Of a stretch of 64,000 bases of DNA, positions 44,831-54,047 are shown piece by piece. Position 1 is the stretch's first letter, and the number at the start of each line of letters is the position of its first letter. The DNA is from Hyphomicrobiales bacterium (GTDB lineage Bacteria > Pseudomonadota > Alphaproteobacteria > Rhizobiales > Kaistiaceae), in the NCBI GenBank assembly GCA_017305635.1, contig JAFKKF010000011.1, forward strand, positions 124,001 to 188,000, given 5' to 3'. The translations under genes and the position numbers were made by a program. The notes beneath the pieces were generated by a model, which was not told the DNA's origin, did no database searches, and saw only the letters and a list, made by a program, of their open reading frames with translations.

Positions 44831-46285
44831 TTATTTCTCCGTCGCGCCGCCGCCGGCGGGCAGCGTCAGCCAGGCGGCGACCGCGGCCGCGAAGCACCAG
44901 ATCGCCGCGAATCCCTGCGCCGCCGCATAGGCCGTGACGAAGGCGCCTTCGCTCGCCGCCCGCGCCGGATCGTCCGGCGCCGGCAGGAGGCCGAAGGTCG
45001 CTCCCGCGGGCGCATAGGCGGCGAAGGTCAGCGACGCCACCGCGCCGATGATCGCGATGGCGAGCACGCCGGCGAGCCGGCTCGCCGCATTGTTCACGCC
45101 CGAGGCGGCGCCCGATCGCGCATCCGGCACCGAGTTCATCACCGCGGTCGTGAGCGGCGAGACGACGATCGCCATGCCGACCGAGATGAAAAGGACCGGC
45201 ACCACCGCGCCGAGCCAGATATCGGCGAGGTTGAGCGCCAGTCCCGCCGCGCCGAGCCCGACCAGCACCGGCCCGACGACGAGGAAGGGCCGCGGCCCGT
45301 ATTTGTCGGCGAGGCTCCCGGTCATCCGCGACAGCACCCCGATGATGATGCCGATCGGCAGCATGACGAGACCGGTCTCGCTCGCGGTCAGCCCGCGCCG
45401 GCCCTGCAGGTCGAAGGGCATGAGGAAGAGGAACGCCGCCAGCGCCCCGTAGAGGAACACCGTGATGATGTTGGTGCCGGTGAAGACCGGCGAGCGGAAC
45501 AGTTCCGGCGGCATCACCGGATTGGCCGCGCGGCGCTCGTAGAGCACGAAGGCGGCGAGGCCCGCGAGCCCCGCCACGACCAGGACCGCGACGGCAGTTC
45601 CGCCGAGCCCGCCGCCCGAGATCGCCGTCAGCCCATAGGTCAGCACGCCGAGCGCGACGACCACGATCGCCGAGCCGACCCAGTCGATCGGTCCCTCGGC
45701 GCCCTCGTCCCGGTTCTCCGGCACGTATTGCCAGGTCAACCAGATCGCGAAGGCGGCGATGGGGACGTTGATCCAGAAGGCGATGCGCCACGAGAGGAGA
45801 TCGATCAGCCAGCCACCGAGCGGTGGCCCGAGGGCCGTCGCGATGGAGGAAGCCGCCGCCCAGGTGCCGATCGCCTTGCCGCGCACCTCCTTCGGGAAGG
45901 TCGCCGAGATGATGGCGAGGCTCTGCGGCACCAAGAGCGCCGCGCCGACGCCCTGCACCAGCCGCGCGCCGATCAATATGCCGACGGTCGGCGCGAGCGC
46001 GCAGACCACCGAGGCCGCGCCGAAGAGGAAGATGCCGGCGAGGAAGATGCGCCGCCGCCCGATGCGGTCGCCGAGGCCGCCGCCGACCAGGATCAGCGAG
46101 CCGAGGAGGAGGAGATAGGCGTTCGACACCCATTGCAGGTCGGCGAGGTCGGCACCGAGGCCACGCTGGATGACCGGCAACGCGATATTGACGATGCTGC
46201 CGTCGATGAAGGCCATGGCCGAGGCGGCGATCGCCGCCGTCAGGATGAGGGTCGTGTTCGGCCCGCTTCGATCCGCTCCGCTCAC
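44831..46285 (-). CDS. MFS transporter, DHA2 family (14 TM)
   Basis: Drug:H+ antiporter of 484 residues with about 14 hydrophobic segments. It starts GADRSGPNTTLILTAAIAAS and soon reaches the DHA2 motif DGSIVNIALPVIQRGLG; the motif GGGLGDRIGRRRIF follows in the loop after TM2, and the C motif GPPLGGWLI in TM5. It probably exports a drug or metabolite. GTG 46285 with GGAGG seven bases before is the best start; the same frame is open far upstream (to 46729) but that part is Arg/Pro-rich and unlike a transporter. Confidence 0.88.
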   Translation of the reverse strand: MSGADRSGPNTTLILTAAIAASAMAFIDGSIVNIALPVIQRGLGADLADLQWVSNAYLLLLGSLILVGGGLGDRIGRRRIFLAGIFLFGAASVVCALAPTVGILIGARLVQGVGAALLVPQSLAIISATFPKEVRGKAIGTWAAASSIATALGPPLGGWLIDLLSWRIAFWINVPIAAFAIWLTWQYVPENRDEGAEGPIDWVGSAIVVVALGVLTYGLTAISGGGLGGTAVAVLVVAGLAGLAAFVLYERRAANPVMPPELFRSPVFTGTNIITVFLYGALAAFLFLMPFDLQGRRGLTASETGLVMLPIGIIIGVLSRMTGSLADKYGPRPFLVVGPVLVGLGAAGLALNLADIWLGAVVPVLFISVGMAIVVSPLTTAVMNSVPDARSGAASGVNNAASRLAGVLAIAIIGAVASLTFAAYAPAGATFGLLPAPDDPARAASEGAFVTAYAAAQGFAAIWCFAAAVAAWLTLPAGGGATEK

Positions 46286-46921
46286 CGGCTCGCCTCCCGT
46301 CTGCGCAGATAGTATGGAGCTTTCCGGCCCATCGGCCAGTCCGCGGCTTCGGCCGCCGCAGCCGCGACCGTCCCCGTTATCCCCGAACATCCCATCGCCG
46401 CCAGATCGCCCCTTCCGCGCGGAGCGGTTCCGGGCGATGCTTTCCCTACCGCGAGGCCAGTCGAGTTCGACGTGGACAGAGTCGAGCGCCTGAGACTGGA
46501 TCGGTAGCGGAACCGTTCCGGACGCCGACCAAAAGTCGGAGAGAGCCGGATGTCCAGCGGAGCCGCATCGGAGGAAGGCTGGAGCGATCCTGCCGGCTGA
46601 CGGTGCGGGCCGATGACCCCGAGGAACGGCGGCACAACCGTTCGACGGGCCGGCGCGAAGGCCGCAAGGCTTGCCGCGACGGGTGGGAGGGCCAGGCGCT
46701 TCCGGCAACGGGAGAGGCCACCCGAACACGATCAGTCGGAAGCATCCCGTTGGCGCGCCCAGAAATGGGCTGCGCGAATGGCGAGGCGGTCGATCTGACA
46801 GGGAGGCGTCGTTAGGGGCAACCCGAACGGCGCCTTTCTGTCGTCCGCTGCCGGCGGCGGCAACCGGGTGCCAAAGGTCAAGCCTTGGGATGACCAGCCG
46901 TCGAGGAATATCCGGCGCTCT
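46286..46921. other. 636-bp stretch without a supported gene
   Basis: Between the DHA2 gene start and the KDPG aldolase stop I find only short overlapping open frames with no family-like content and no tRNA, repeat or long dyad. Part of it must hold the promoter of the DHA2 gene (proximal to 46285). The rest may be decayed coding DNA, but no gene remnant is recognisable. Confidence 0.5.
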
Positions 46922-47563
46922 TCAGCCCCTGCCCAGCCCCGCCGCTTCCCTCGACAGCGCCGTTACCCTCGCCCAATCGCCGGCGGCGAGCGCTTCGGCC
47001 GGCGCAACCCAGGAACCGCCGACGCAGATGACGTTGGGGAGCGCGAGATAGATCGCTGCATTCTTCAGGCCGATCCCGCCGGTCGGGCAGAAGCGGATGC
47101 CAGGCAGCGGCGCGGCCAGCCCCTTGAGATACGGCACCCCGCCCGCCGGCTCGGCCGGGAAGAACTTAAGATGGGCATAGCCGCGCTCGGCGAGCGTCAT
47201 CGCCTCGCCGGCGGTGGCGACGCCGGGCAGGTAGGGCACCGGCGAATCATCGGCCGCCGCGAGCAGGCCGGGCGTTGCCCCGGGGCTCACCAGGAACTTG
47301 GCGCCGGCCTTGACCGCCGCCGCGAGCTGCTCGGCATCCAGCACCGTTCCGGCGCCCGGATCGGCCCCCTCGACCTCGCCGGCAATGGCGCGGATGCAGT
47401 CGAGCCCGGCAGGCGTGCGGAGCGTCACTTCCAGCGCCGTCAGCCCGCCCGCGACCAGCGCCCGCGCCAGCGGAACGGCCGTCGCCCGCTCCTCGATGGT
47501 CAGCACGGGAACCACCGGCGCCGCCGAGAGGATGCGGATCAGGTCCCTGTCGCGATTGGCCAT
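46922..47563 (-). CDS. eda: KDPG/KDPGal aldolase
   Basis: Bifunctional 2-keto-3-deoxy-6-phosphogluconate (or galactonate) aldolase of 213 residues. Catalytic E45 lies in LEVTLRTP and the Schiff-base lysine is K133 in HLKFFPAEPAGG, with GAGTVLD and CPTGGIG forming the phosphate site. It cleaves the phosphorylated keto acid to pyruvate and glyceraldehyde 3-phosphate (Entner-Doudoroff end). It is alone here, without edd. ATG 47563 has GGGAAAAGAA upstream; the longer open frame to 47734 is not family-like. Confidence 0.92.
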   Translation of the reverse strand: MANRDRDLIRILSAAPVVPVLTIEERATAVPLARALVAGGLTALEVTLRTPAGLDCIRAIAGEVEGADPGAGTVLDAEQLAAAVKAGAKFLVSPGATPGLLAAADDSPVPYLPGVATAGEAMTLAERGYAHLKFFPAEPAGGVPYLKGLAAPLPGIRFCPTGGIGLKNAAIYLALPNVICVGGSWVAPAEALAAGDWARVTALSREAAGLGRG

Positions 47564-47678
47564 TTCTTTTCCCTGCGGCGGCTTGGCTAGGCGACCCAAT
47601 CTACAGTAATTTGCGCTCGAACTGTCCACCCGGCGAGCCTCAGGCACCGCCCGCGCAATCCTTCCTCGGGGATCATCG

Positions 47679-48284
47679 ATGCAAGTCAACAGCCGCGCCC
47701 TCGCGCCCTCCCTCCTCGGCGATACCAGCCGCACCGTTCAGGAGGTCGTGCTGGTGCTGGCGGGAACCCTCGCCCTCATCATCGCCGCCAAGGTCAAGGT
47801 TCCCTTCTATCCGGTGCCGATGACCCTCCAGACGCTGGCGGTCATGGCCATCGCCGTCACCTTCGGCCTCCGCCTCGGCGTCACCACCGTCCTCGCCTAC
47901 CTCGCCGAGGGCGCCCTCGGCCTTCCGGTCTTCACCAATACGCCGCCGCTCGCCGCCGGCCCGGCCTATCTCCTCGGCCCGACCGGCGGCTTCCTCGCCG
48001 GCTTCGTCGTCCTCGCCGTCGTCGTCGGCTATGCCGCCGACCGCGGCTGGAGCCGCTCCGTGCCGAAGCTCGCCTCGGTGCTTCTCGTCGGCGACGTCAT
48101 CGTCATGGCCCTCGGCTTTACCTGGCTCGCCGCCTTCGCCCAACTGCCGACGGGTGGTGCGGGCATCGGCATGGCAAAGGCCTGGGCCGGCGGCGTCGCG
48201 CCCTTCATCCTCGGCGACCTGCTCAAGATCGCCCTCGTCGCCCTTGCGGTGCCGGCCACCTGGCGCCTCATCGCCCGCGACTGA
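47679..48284 (+). CDS. bioY: biotin transporter BioY (S component)
   Basis: The 201-residue membrane protein has six helices and the BioY hallmarks AAKVKVPFYPVPMTLQTLAVM near residues 36-56 and PAYLLGPTGGFLAGF, the biotin-binding loop. It can import biotin alone at low efficiency or with shared EcfAT. No ecfA or ecfT is in the window. It is divergent from eda with 115 bp between them and ends at a strong terminator. I see no BirA/BioR operator I can name. Confidence 0.93.
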   Translation: MQVNSRALAPSLLGDTSRTVQEVVLVLAGTLALIIAAKVKVPFYPVPMTLQTLAVMAIAVTFGLRLGVTTVLAYLAEGALGLPVFTNTPPLAAGPAYLLGPTGGFLAGFVVLAVVVGYAADRGWSRSVPKLASVLLVGDVIVMALGFTWLAAFAQLPTGGAGIGMAKAWAGGVAPFILGDLLKIALVALAVPATWRLIARD

Positions 48285-48306
48285 CCGATCCATCCGAAGA
48301 CGCAAG

Positions 48307-48336
48307 AAGGGCCGCGCGCTTCCCGCCGCGGCCCTT
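48307..48336. terminator. terminator after bioY
   Basis: A 10-bp perfect stem AAGGGCCGCG/CGCGGCCCTT (48307-48316 and 48327-48336) is followed by TTTCCCTT. It sits between bioY and the convergent alpha/beta-hydrolase gene and can act in both directions. Confidence 0.75.
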
Positions 48337-48356
48337 TCCCTTGATGGCGACGGAGA

Positions 48357-49694
48357 TCAGGCGAGCGTCTCGTCCAGCCAGTCGAAGATGCGCAGGCCCC
48401 GAAGGCCCGCCGCCTTCGGCTCGCAGTGGAGGTCCGCTCCCTCCTCGACGGTGAAGGGCTGCAGCACCTTCGGCGACTTCAGCATGTCGTGGAGCTTCTG
48501 CGACTGGCCCGGCCAGAAGGCCTCGCCCTCCGGCAAGGTGATCAGCATCGGACAGGCGATCTGCCCGACGATGGCGTCGGTCAGCCGGTAGTCCATCGTC
48601 GCCTTGAAGGCATCATAGTAGGAGGTCGTGCCGAAGGGCCGCATGCGGAAGGCGAGCCCGGCCTTCAGCGACGTCGGCATGCCCTGTGACATGGCGCCAT
48701 CGAATACGTCCTTCTTGCCGGCATCGAGAAGCGCGATCAGTTCCTTCGGCAGGCTCGCGGTCCACGAGGCCGAGACGTCGACCACGCCCGGATCGGCCAC
48801 TGCCGCGGCGACGCGATGCTCGAAGGCGACCGCCCGCGGCACCCAGTAGCCGCCTTGGCTGATGCCGAGGAGCGCGATCCGCTTCGGATCGACCGTATCG
48901 CGCGACAGCGCGAAATCGACCACCGGCGTGATCACCTTCTCCCAGTCGGGGCGGAAATGGAGCTTCTGCTTCCAGAGCGCCTGGCCCTGCCCCGGCCCGT
49001 CGAAGGTCAGCATGTCGTAGCCGCGCGCCAGCGCGCCGGTCCCGCCATAGTGCCACATATCGAGAAGGCTGCCGTCGCTGCCATTGTTCATGATCAGGAG
49101 GGGGCGGCGACCCGTCGCGCCCGGGCCGCGGAAGTAGAAGCCCTTCAGCGCGGTCCCCTCGTAGGGGATGTCCACCGGCTCGCCCGGCGGATCGAAGCAG
49201 GCGATCGCCTTCAGCCAGGCGCCGTAGAGAAGCTCCCAGGTCGGCAGCATGCGGCTCGGATCGGACGAGCCGTCCGCGAAGTAGAGCGCGGCGTCGTAAT
49301 AGGCCTGCGCCCACAGCCATGCCTGCCGCGCGCTCTCGCGATGCCCCCTCGCGGAAGAGGCCTCGGCGATCGAGGCCGCCTCGTCGCCCGCCGCCTTGAA
49401 GGCGGTGAAGGCGCTCTCGAAGTCGCCATCCTTGATCTGGCGGGAAAGGTAGAGAAGCTTGCCGACGTCGGCGGCCTGGCTATAGGCCTTGCCGAGCGCA
49501 CCAAGGAAGGTGAACTCCATCGTCGAGTTCTTGAAGAAGTAGTTCGACTGTCCGGCACCGCGCGGCGACGTCGGATCGTTGCCGTCATCCCCGCCGCCGG
49601 TCGCATCGGCCGCGATTGCGGATGTCGCCGCACCGCCGGCGGCACCGAGCGTGGCCGCGAGTCCGAGGGTGAATTCCTTCCGGGTCACGGCCAT
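48357..49694 (-). CDS. exported alpha/beta hydrolase (DUF1100/dihydroxypseudooxynicotine-hydrolase-like)
   Basis: A 445-residue hydrolase. The N terminus VTRKEFTLGLAATLGAAGGAATSAIA looks like a signal of Tat-like type with only R-K, so periplasmic export is probable. A helical region is followed by an alpha/beta-hydrolase core with LIMNNGSDGS, LTFDGPGQGQAL, nucleophile elbow GISQGGYW (about residue 275) and a late histidine in GADLHCEP. The architecture, with an added N-terminal helical domain, matches the acetyl-xylan or nicotine-pathway C-C/ester hydrolases of COG1073. The substrate is unknown. Confidence 0.8.
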   Translation of the reverse strand: MAVTRKEFTLGLAATLGAAGGAATSAIAADATGGGDDGNDPTSPRGAGQSNYFFKNSTMEFTFLGALGKAYSQAADVGKLLYLSRQIKDGDFESAFTAFKAAGDEAASIAEASSARGHRESARQAWLWAQAYYDAALYFADGSSDPSRMLPTWELLYGAWLKAIACFDPPGEPVDIPYEGTALKGFYFRGPGATGRRPLLIMNNGSDGSLLDMWHYGGTGALARGYDMLTFDGPGQGQALWKQKLHFRPDWEKVITPVVDFALSRDTVDPKRIALLGISQGGYWVPRAVAFEHRVAAAVADPGVVDVSASWTASLPKELIALLDAGKKDVFDGAMSQGMPTSLKAGLAFRMRPFGTTSYYDAFKATMDYRLTDAIVGQIACPMLITLPEGEAFWPGQSQKLHDMLKSPKVLQPFTVEEGADLHCEPKAAGLRGLRIFDWLDETLA

Positions 49695-49721
49695 GCTCTT
49701 TTTTCCTCGACAGCGAAAGAA

Positions 49722-52700
49722 CTAGGTCGCCACCTTCACGCCGATCGCGATCGTCTCGTCGCCGAGCTTGCCTTCCGACACGAAGCCCGCGGGCGCCTTG
49801 TCGATGCTTGCGAGCGACACGGCGAGCGTCTCGCCCTTCACCATGTCGGCATGCGCCTTCACCGCCTCGCTGACCGCAGGCCCCGCCTTTACCTCGATGG
49901 CGATGCGGTCGGCGATGTTGAAGCCGGCATCCTTGCGGGCGACCTGCACCATGCGGATGAAGTCACGAGCCACGCCTTCGCGCTCGAGGTCGGCATCGAC
50001 CTTGGTGTCGAGCACGACCACGCCCGCCGAGCCGGCGAAGCTCGCCGCGTCGAGCCCTTCCGCCGCGCGGAAGCGAAGCTCGTATTCCTCGGGCCGGATG
50101 ACCTGGCCGGCCACCTCGATGGCATCTCCGCCGACGCGCTTCCAATTGCCCGACTTGGCCGCCGCGAGCACGTCCTTCATCGCGCCGCCGAGCCGCTTGC
50201 CCGCGATGCGCGCGTTCACCGCCAGCACCTCGGCGCCGAACTTCGTCGGGTCGCCTGCGAAGACGACTTCCTTGACGTTGACCTCCTCCGCGATCACCTC
50301 GCGGAGCGGCGCCAGCACCGCATGGTTCGGATGCGCCACCGTCAGCCGGCGAAGCGGCAGGCGGTTGCGGAGGTTCTTCGCCATGCGGATCGAGGCCGCC
50401 GCCGAGCAGACCTCGCGGGCGAGGTCCATGCGCTCGATCAGCGCCGCGTCGCTCGCGAAGGCCGAAGCATCCGGCCAGTCCTGCAGATGCACGCTCTCGC
50501 CCTCGCACAAGGCGCGGTGGATGTGCTCCGTGACGAAGGGCAGGAACGGCGCCATGGTCCGGCAGAGCGTGACCAGCACCGTGTAGAGCGTGTCGTAGGC
50601 CGCCCGCTTGTCGGCGTCCTTCTCGGCCTTCCAGAAGCGCTCGCGCGACCGCCGGATGTACCAGTTGTTGAGCGCCTCGATGAAAGGCGCGAGCGCCCCA
50701 GTGGCCCCGGCAATGTCGAGCCGGTCCATGGCATCCTCGACGGTGCGGACGAGCTCCGCCGTCTTGCCGAGGATGTAGCGGTCGAGCTCCGCCTCCGCGG
50801 TGGTGACCAGCTTCCCCCTGATGCCGTCGATATTGGCGTAGAGTGTGAAGAACGAGTACGCGTTCCACACCGGCAGGAGCACCTGGCGCACCGTCTCCGG
50901 GATGGTGTGCCCGTCCTTCGGCATGGCGAGGTCGCCGCCCGCCATCAGGGGCGAGGAGATCATGTACCAGCGGAGCGCGTCGGCGCCGTAATTGTCGAAG
51001 ACCGCGACCGGATCGGGGTAGTTCTTCAGGCGCTTGGAGAGCTTCTGCTTGTTCTCGTCGAGGACGATGCCGTGCGCGATGGCGCGCTTGAACGGCGCCT
51101 GGTCGAAGAGCGCCGTCGACATCACCATCAGCGTGTAGAACCAGCCGCGCGTCTGCCCGACATATTCGACGATGAAGTCGCCGGGAAAGTGCCCCTCGAA
51201 CCACGCCTTGTTCTCGAACGGGTAGTGCACCTGGGCGAACGGCATCGAGCCCGACTCGAACCAGCAGTCGAGCACGTCGTCGACGCGGCGCATCATCGAC
51301 TTGCCGGTCGGGTCGTCCGGGTTCGGCCGCGTCAGCTCGTCGATATAGGGCCGGTGCAGGTCCTTCGGACGCACGCCGAAATCGCGCTCGATCTCGTCGA
51401 GCGAGCCATAGACGTCGATGCGCGGATATTCCGGGTTGTCCGACTTCCAGGCCGGGATCGGCGCGCCCCAGTAGCGGTTGCGGCTGATGTTCCAGTCGCG
51501 CGCATTGGCGAGCCAGTTCCCGAAGGCGCCCTCCCCGACATGCTCCGGCACCCACTCGATGCCCTTGTTGAGCTCGACCATGCGGTCGCGAAAGGCGGTC
51601 ACCTTCACGTACCAGGACGGGATCGCCTTGTAGATCAGCGGCTGGTCGGTGCGCCAGCAATGCGGATAATTGTGGTCATAGGTCTCATGGCGCACGACCA
51701 CGCCCGCTGCCTTGAGGTCGCGGATGATGTCCTTGTTCGCCTCGAAGACATTTTTCCCCGCGTATGGCGGCACCTCGCTGGTGAAGTTGCCCTCGTAGTC
51801 GACCGGATCGACCACCGGGATGCCGGCCGCGGTCGCGACCGCGAGGTCGTCCTCGCCGAAGGCCGGCGCGATATGCACCACGCCGGTGCCCTCGCCGAGC
51901 TCGATGAACTCGCCGCCGATGACGACGAAGGCGTTCGGCGTCGTCGCGAAATACGGGAAGAGCGGCTGGTAGGAGCGCCCGATCAGGTCGGCGCCCGTCA
52001 TGCTGCCGACCTTGGCGAAGCCCTCCAGCTCCTTGGCGTAGTGGTCGCGCGAGGAATCGGCGAGGATCCAGTGCTCGCCGTTCTTCTCCAGAAGCGCGTA
52101 TTCCGCCTCCGGATGGACCGCGAGCGCGAGGTTCGACGGCAGCGTCCACGGCGTCGTCGTCCAGGCGAGGAGCTTCGGCGCGATCGTCTCGCCGGCTTTC
52201 GGATTAAGCTGGAAGCCGACCGTCAGCGCCGGGTCCTGGCGCATGCGCGTCGCATTGTCGAGGCGCGTCTCGGAGATCGAGAGCGAGGTCTGCGCCGCCC
52301 AGGAATAGGGGACGACGCGGAAGCCTTCGTAGATCAGGCCCTTGTCCCACAGCGACTTGAACGCCCACATGACGCTCTCCATGAAGGAGAGGTCCATGGT
52401 GCGGTAGTCGTTGTCGAAATCGACCCAGCGCGCCGAGCGGTTGACGTAATATTCCCAGTCCTTGCGGAACTGCATCACCGAGGTTCGGCAATGCTCGTTG
52501 AACGCCGCCATGCCGTATTCGAGGATCTCGCGGCGGCCGTGGAGCTTCAATTCGGATTCGGCATGGAGCTCCGCCGGCAGGCCGTGGCAGTCCCAGCCGA
52601 AGCGCCGGTCGACCAGCCTGCCGCGCATGGTCTGGTAGCGCGGCACCAGGTCCTTCACGAAGCCGGTGACGATGTGCCCGTAATGCGGCAGGCCGTTCGC

Positions 52701-52880
52701 GAAGGGGGGACCGTCATAGAAGACGTATTCGCTCGCGCCCTCCTTCTTCCGCCGCTCGATCGAGCGCTGGAAGATGCGGTTCTCCTCCCACCACTTCTGC
52801 ACCGCTTCCTCGATCCTGGGGAAGCTCGGGCTCGGGTCCGCGGGCGGATAGACGGTCGGCTTCGTCGTCGTGTCGTTCAT
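49722..52880 (-). CDS. ileS: isoleucyl-tRNA synthetase, eukaryote-like type (IleRS2)
   Basis: The enzyme charges tRNA-Ile with isoleucine. The 1052-residue protein has the class I signature HYGH at 66-69 (GLPHYGH) and the second signature KLSKR near residue 610 (QKLSKRLKNYPDP), flanking an editing domain. The pattern YRTMDLSFMESVMWAFKSLWDKGLIY, the KR rather than KS ending and the absence of a C-terminal zinc CxxC motif are features of the IleRS2 group. That group is eukaryote-like and often insensitive to mupirocin. ATG 52880 gives a normal N terminus. Confidence 0.93.
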   Translation of the reverse strand: MNDTTTKPTVYPPADPSPSFPRIEEAVQKWWEENRIFQRSIERRKKEGASEYVFYDGPPFANGLPHYGHIVTGFVKDLVPRYQTMRGRLVDRRFGWDCHGLPAELHAESELKLHGRREILEYGMAAFNEHCRTSVMQFRKDWEYYVNRSARWVDFDNDYRTMDLSFMESVMWAFKSLWDKGLIYEGFRVVPYSWAAQTSLSISETRLDNATRMRQDPALTVGFQLNPKAGETIAPKLLAWTTTPWTLPSNLALAVHPEAEYALLEKNGEHWILADSSRDHYAKELEGFAKVGSMTGADLIGRSYQPLFPYFATTPNAFVVIGGEFIELGEGTGVVHIAPAFGEDDLAVATAAGIPVVDPVDYEGNFTSEVPPYAGKNVFEANKDIIRDLKAAGVVVRHETYDHNYPHCWRTDQPLIYKAIPSWYVKVTAFRDRMVELNKGIEWVPEHVGEGAFGNWLANARDWNISRNRYWGAPIPAWKSDNPEYPRIDVYGSLDEIERDFGVRPKDLHRPYIDELTRPNPDDPTGKSMMRRVDDVLDCWFESGSMPFAQVHYPFENKAWFEGHFPGDFIVEYVGQTRGWFYTLMVMSTALFDQAPFKRAIAHGIVLDENKQKLSKRLKNYPDPVAVFDNYGADALRWYMISSPLMAGGDLAMPKDGHTIPETVRQVLLPVWNAYSFFTLYANIDGIRGKLVTTAEAELDRYILGKTAELVRTVEDAMDRLDIAGATGALAPFIEALNNWYIRRSRERFWKAEKDADKRAAYDTLYTVLVTLCRTMAPFLPFVTEHIHRALCEGESVHLQDWPDASAFASDAALIERMDLAREVCSAAASIRMAKNLRNRLPLRRLTVAHPNHAVLAPLREVIAEEVNVKEVVFAGDPTKFGAEVLAVNARIAGKRLGGAMKDVLAAAKSGNWKRVGGDAIEVAGQVIRPEEYELRFRAAEGLDAASFAGSAGVVVLDTKVDADLEREGVARDFIRMVQVARKDAGFNIADRIAIEVKAGPAVSEAVKAHADMVKGETLAVSLASIDKAPAGFVSEGKLGDETIAIGVKVAT

Positions 52881-52984
52881 GGCGAAAACGCTTGTGGGAA
52901 GGACGGTTCATATAGGAAGCGCGGGCGCGCGGCGCGAGCCTGCCCGATTTGGGCCGGATCGATACCGCTTTTGCCGCGGAAAGG

Positions 52985-53908
52985 CTACCCTTCCCGCCCC
53001 TCGACCCGCCGGCCGCGAAGCGCGGCGACCGCCCGCGAGGCGGAATCGGGAAGCGGCCAGAGGGTCCCCAGCCATTCATCCATCGAATCCGGCGTCATCG
53101 CGGCCATGCCGCTCTGCGGATAGAGCGACACCTCGCCGAACCAGAAGCGCCGGCCGTCGTGGAGGAAATCGACCCGGAGGTGGTCGAGGCCGGCGGCGAT
53201 CGCCTCGGCCGCGGCCGTCATGGCGGCGAGGTCCGGCGGCCGCTCCAGCGGCGGCCCGGCATAAAGCGGCGTGTCCAGCTTGAGCGGCGTTGGCGTCCAG
53301 TCCGGATGGAGGTGGAGGGTCGAATGGAGGAAATGGTCCTCGTTGACGCGCGCCGCGACCAGTTCGACGCGACCGGCGAAGACGAAGAATTTGTATTCGG
53401 CCGGCGGCCCGCCATCGGCGAGCGCCAGCATCGGCTCGACCATCAGCCGCGGCGGAACGCCGACATGCCCCGATTCCCGGTATCGCGTGCCGTGGTTGCG
53501 GGCGAGCCAGCGCTTCAGTTTCGCCCGCGCCGCATCACGATCGAGCGCCGCCGGGTCGTCGACGAAGATGTTGGTGCCGTTGGCGTGGTTGGTCTTGACC
53601 ACATAGCGCTGCCGAAAGCTCTCGAACGGCAGGCGGTCCGGATCGTCTCCTTCCCAGAGCAGCGGCAGCAGAAGGTCTGCCTGCCCGCGCGCCGCCACGA
53701 GGTCGCGCACCGCCAGCTTGTCGCAGAGCACCGTATGGACCGGATCGAGGTCGAAGAGCTTCCGCCACTGGATCTTCTCCGAGTAGCGGCACGGCGCGAA
53801 CAGGTGCGGCCGGCGGCCGTGCTTGCGCCAATAGCGCAGGTAGACGCTTGTTACTGCACCCGGTGGCGTTCGCGCCCATGCATGGCGAATCTCATCTTGC
53901 GACACCAA
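52985..53908 (-). CDS. TupA-like ATP-grasp polysaccharide-synthesis protein
   Basis: The 307-residue protein has the TupA/ATP-grasp layout: PHLFAPCRYSEKIQWRKLFDLDPVHTVLCDKLAVRDLVAARG is the family opening, YVVKTNHANGTNIFVDD the nucleotide-binding strand, and EYKFFVFAGRVELVAARVNED and LDHLRVDFLHDGRRFWFGEVSLYPQSGM the metal/ATP core. Relatives join amino acids or uronic acids to cell-surface polymers. It is a single gene with no sugar-transferase cluster near it. It follows ileS on the same strand upstream. Confidence 0.83.
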   Translation of the reverse strand: MVSQDEIRHAWARTPPGAVTSVYLRYWRKHGRRPHLFAPCRYSEKIQWRKLFDLDPVHTVLCDKLAVRDLVAARGQADLLLPLLWEGDDPDRLPFESFRQRYVVKTNHANGTNIFVDDPAALDRDAARAKLKRWLARNHGTRYRESGHVGVPPRLMVEPMLALADGGPPAEYKFFVFAGRVELVAARVNEDHFLHSTLHLHPDWTPTPLKLDTPLYAGPPLERPPDLAAMTAAAEAIAAGLDHLRVDFLHDGRRFWFGEVSLYPQSGMAAMTPDSMDEWLGTLWPLPDSASRAVAALRGRRVEGREG

Positions 53909-54047
53909 GCCAACTCCGCTGGCCCCACGCGCAGCCTAGCCCAGGGCCCGCGCGGAGAGCTGCCGCATCTGGCCGCACCGGGCTGCGATCCGCTGACGCA
54001 CGAGCCAGCCCGTCCTGTGGCGGCGTAGATGGAACGGGATTGTTGCC

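Noticed and set aside
48816-53123. A 1435-residue plus-strand open frame
   Set aside because: It is antisense to the alpha/beta hydrolase and ileS, and shows the same composition artefact.
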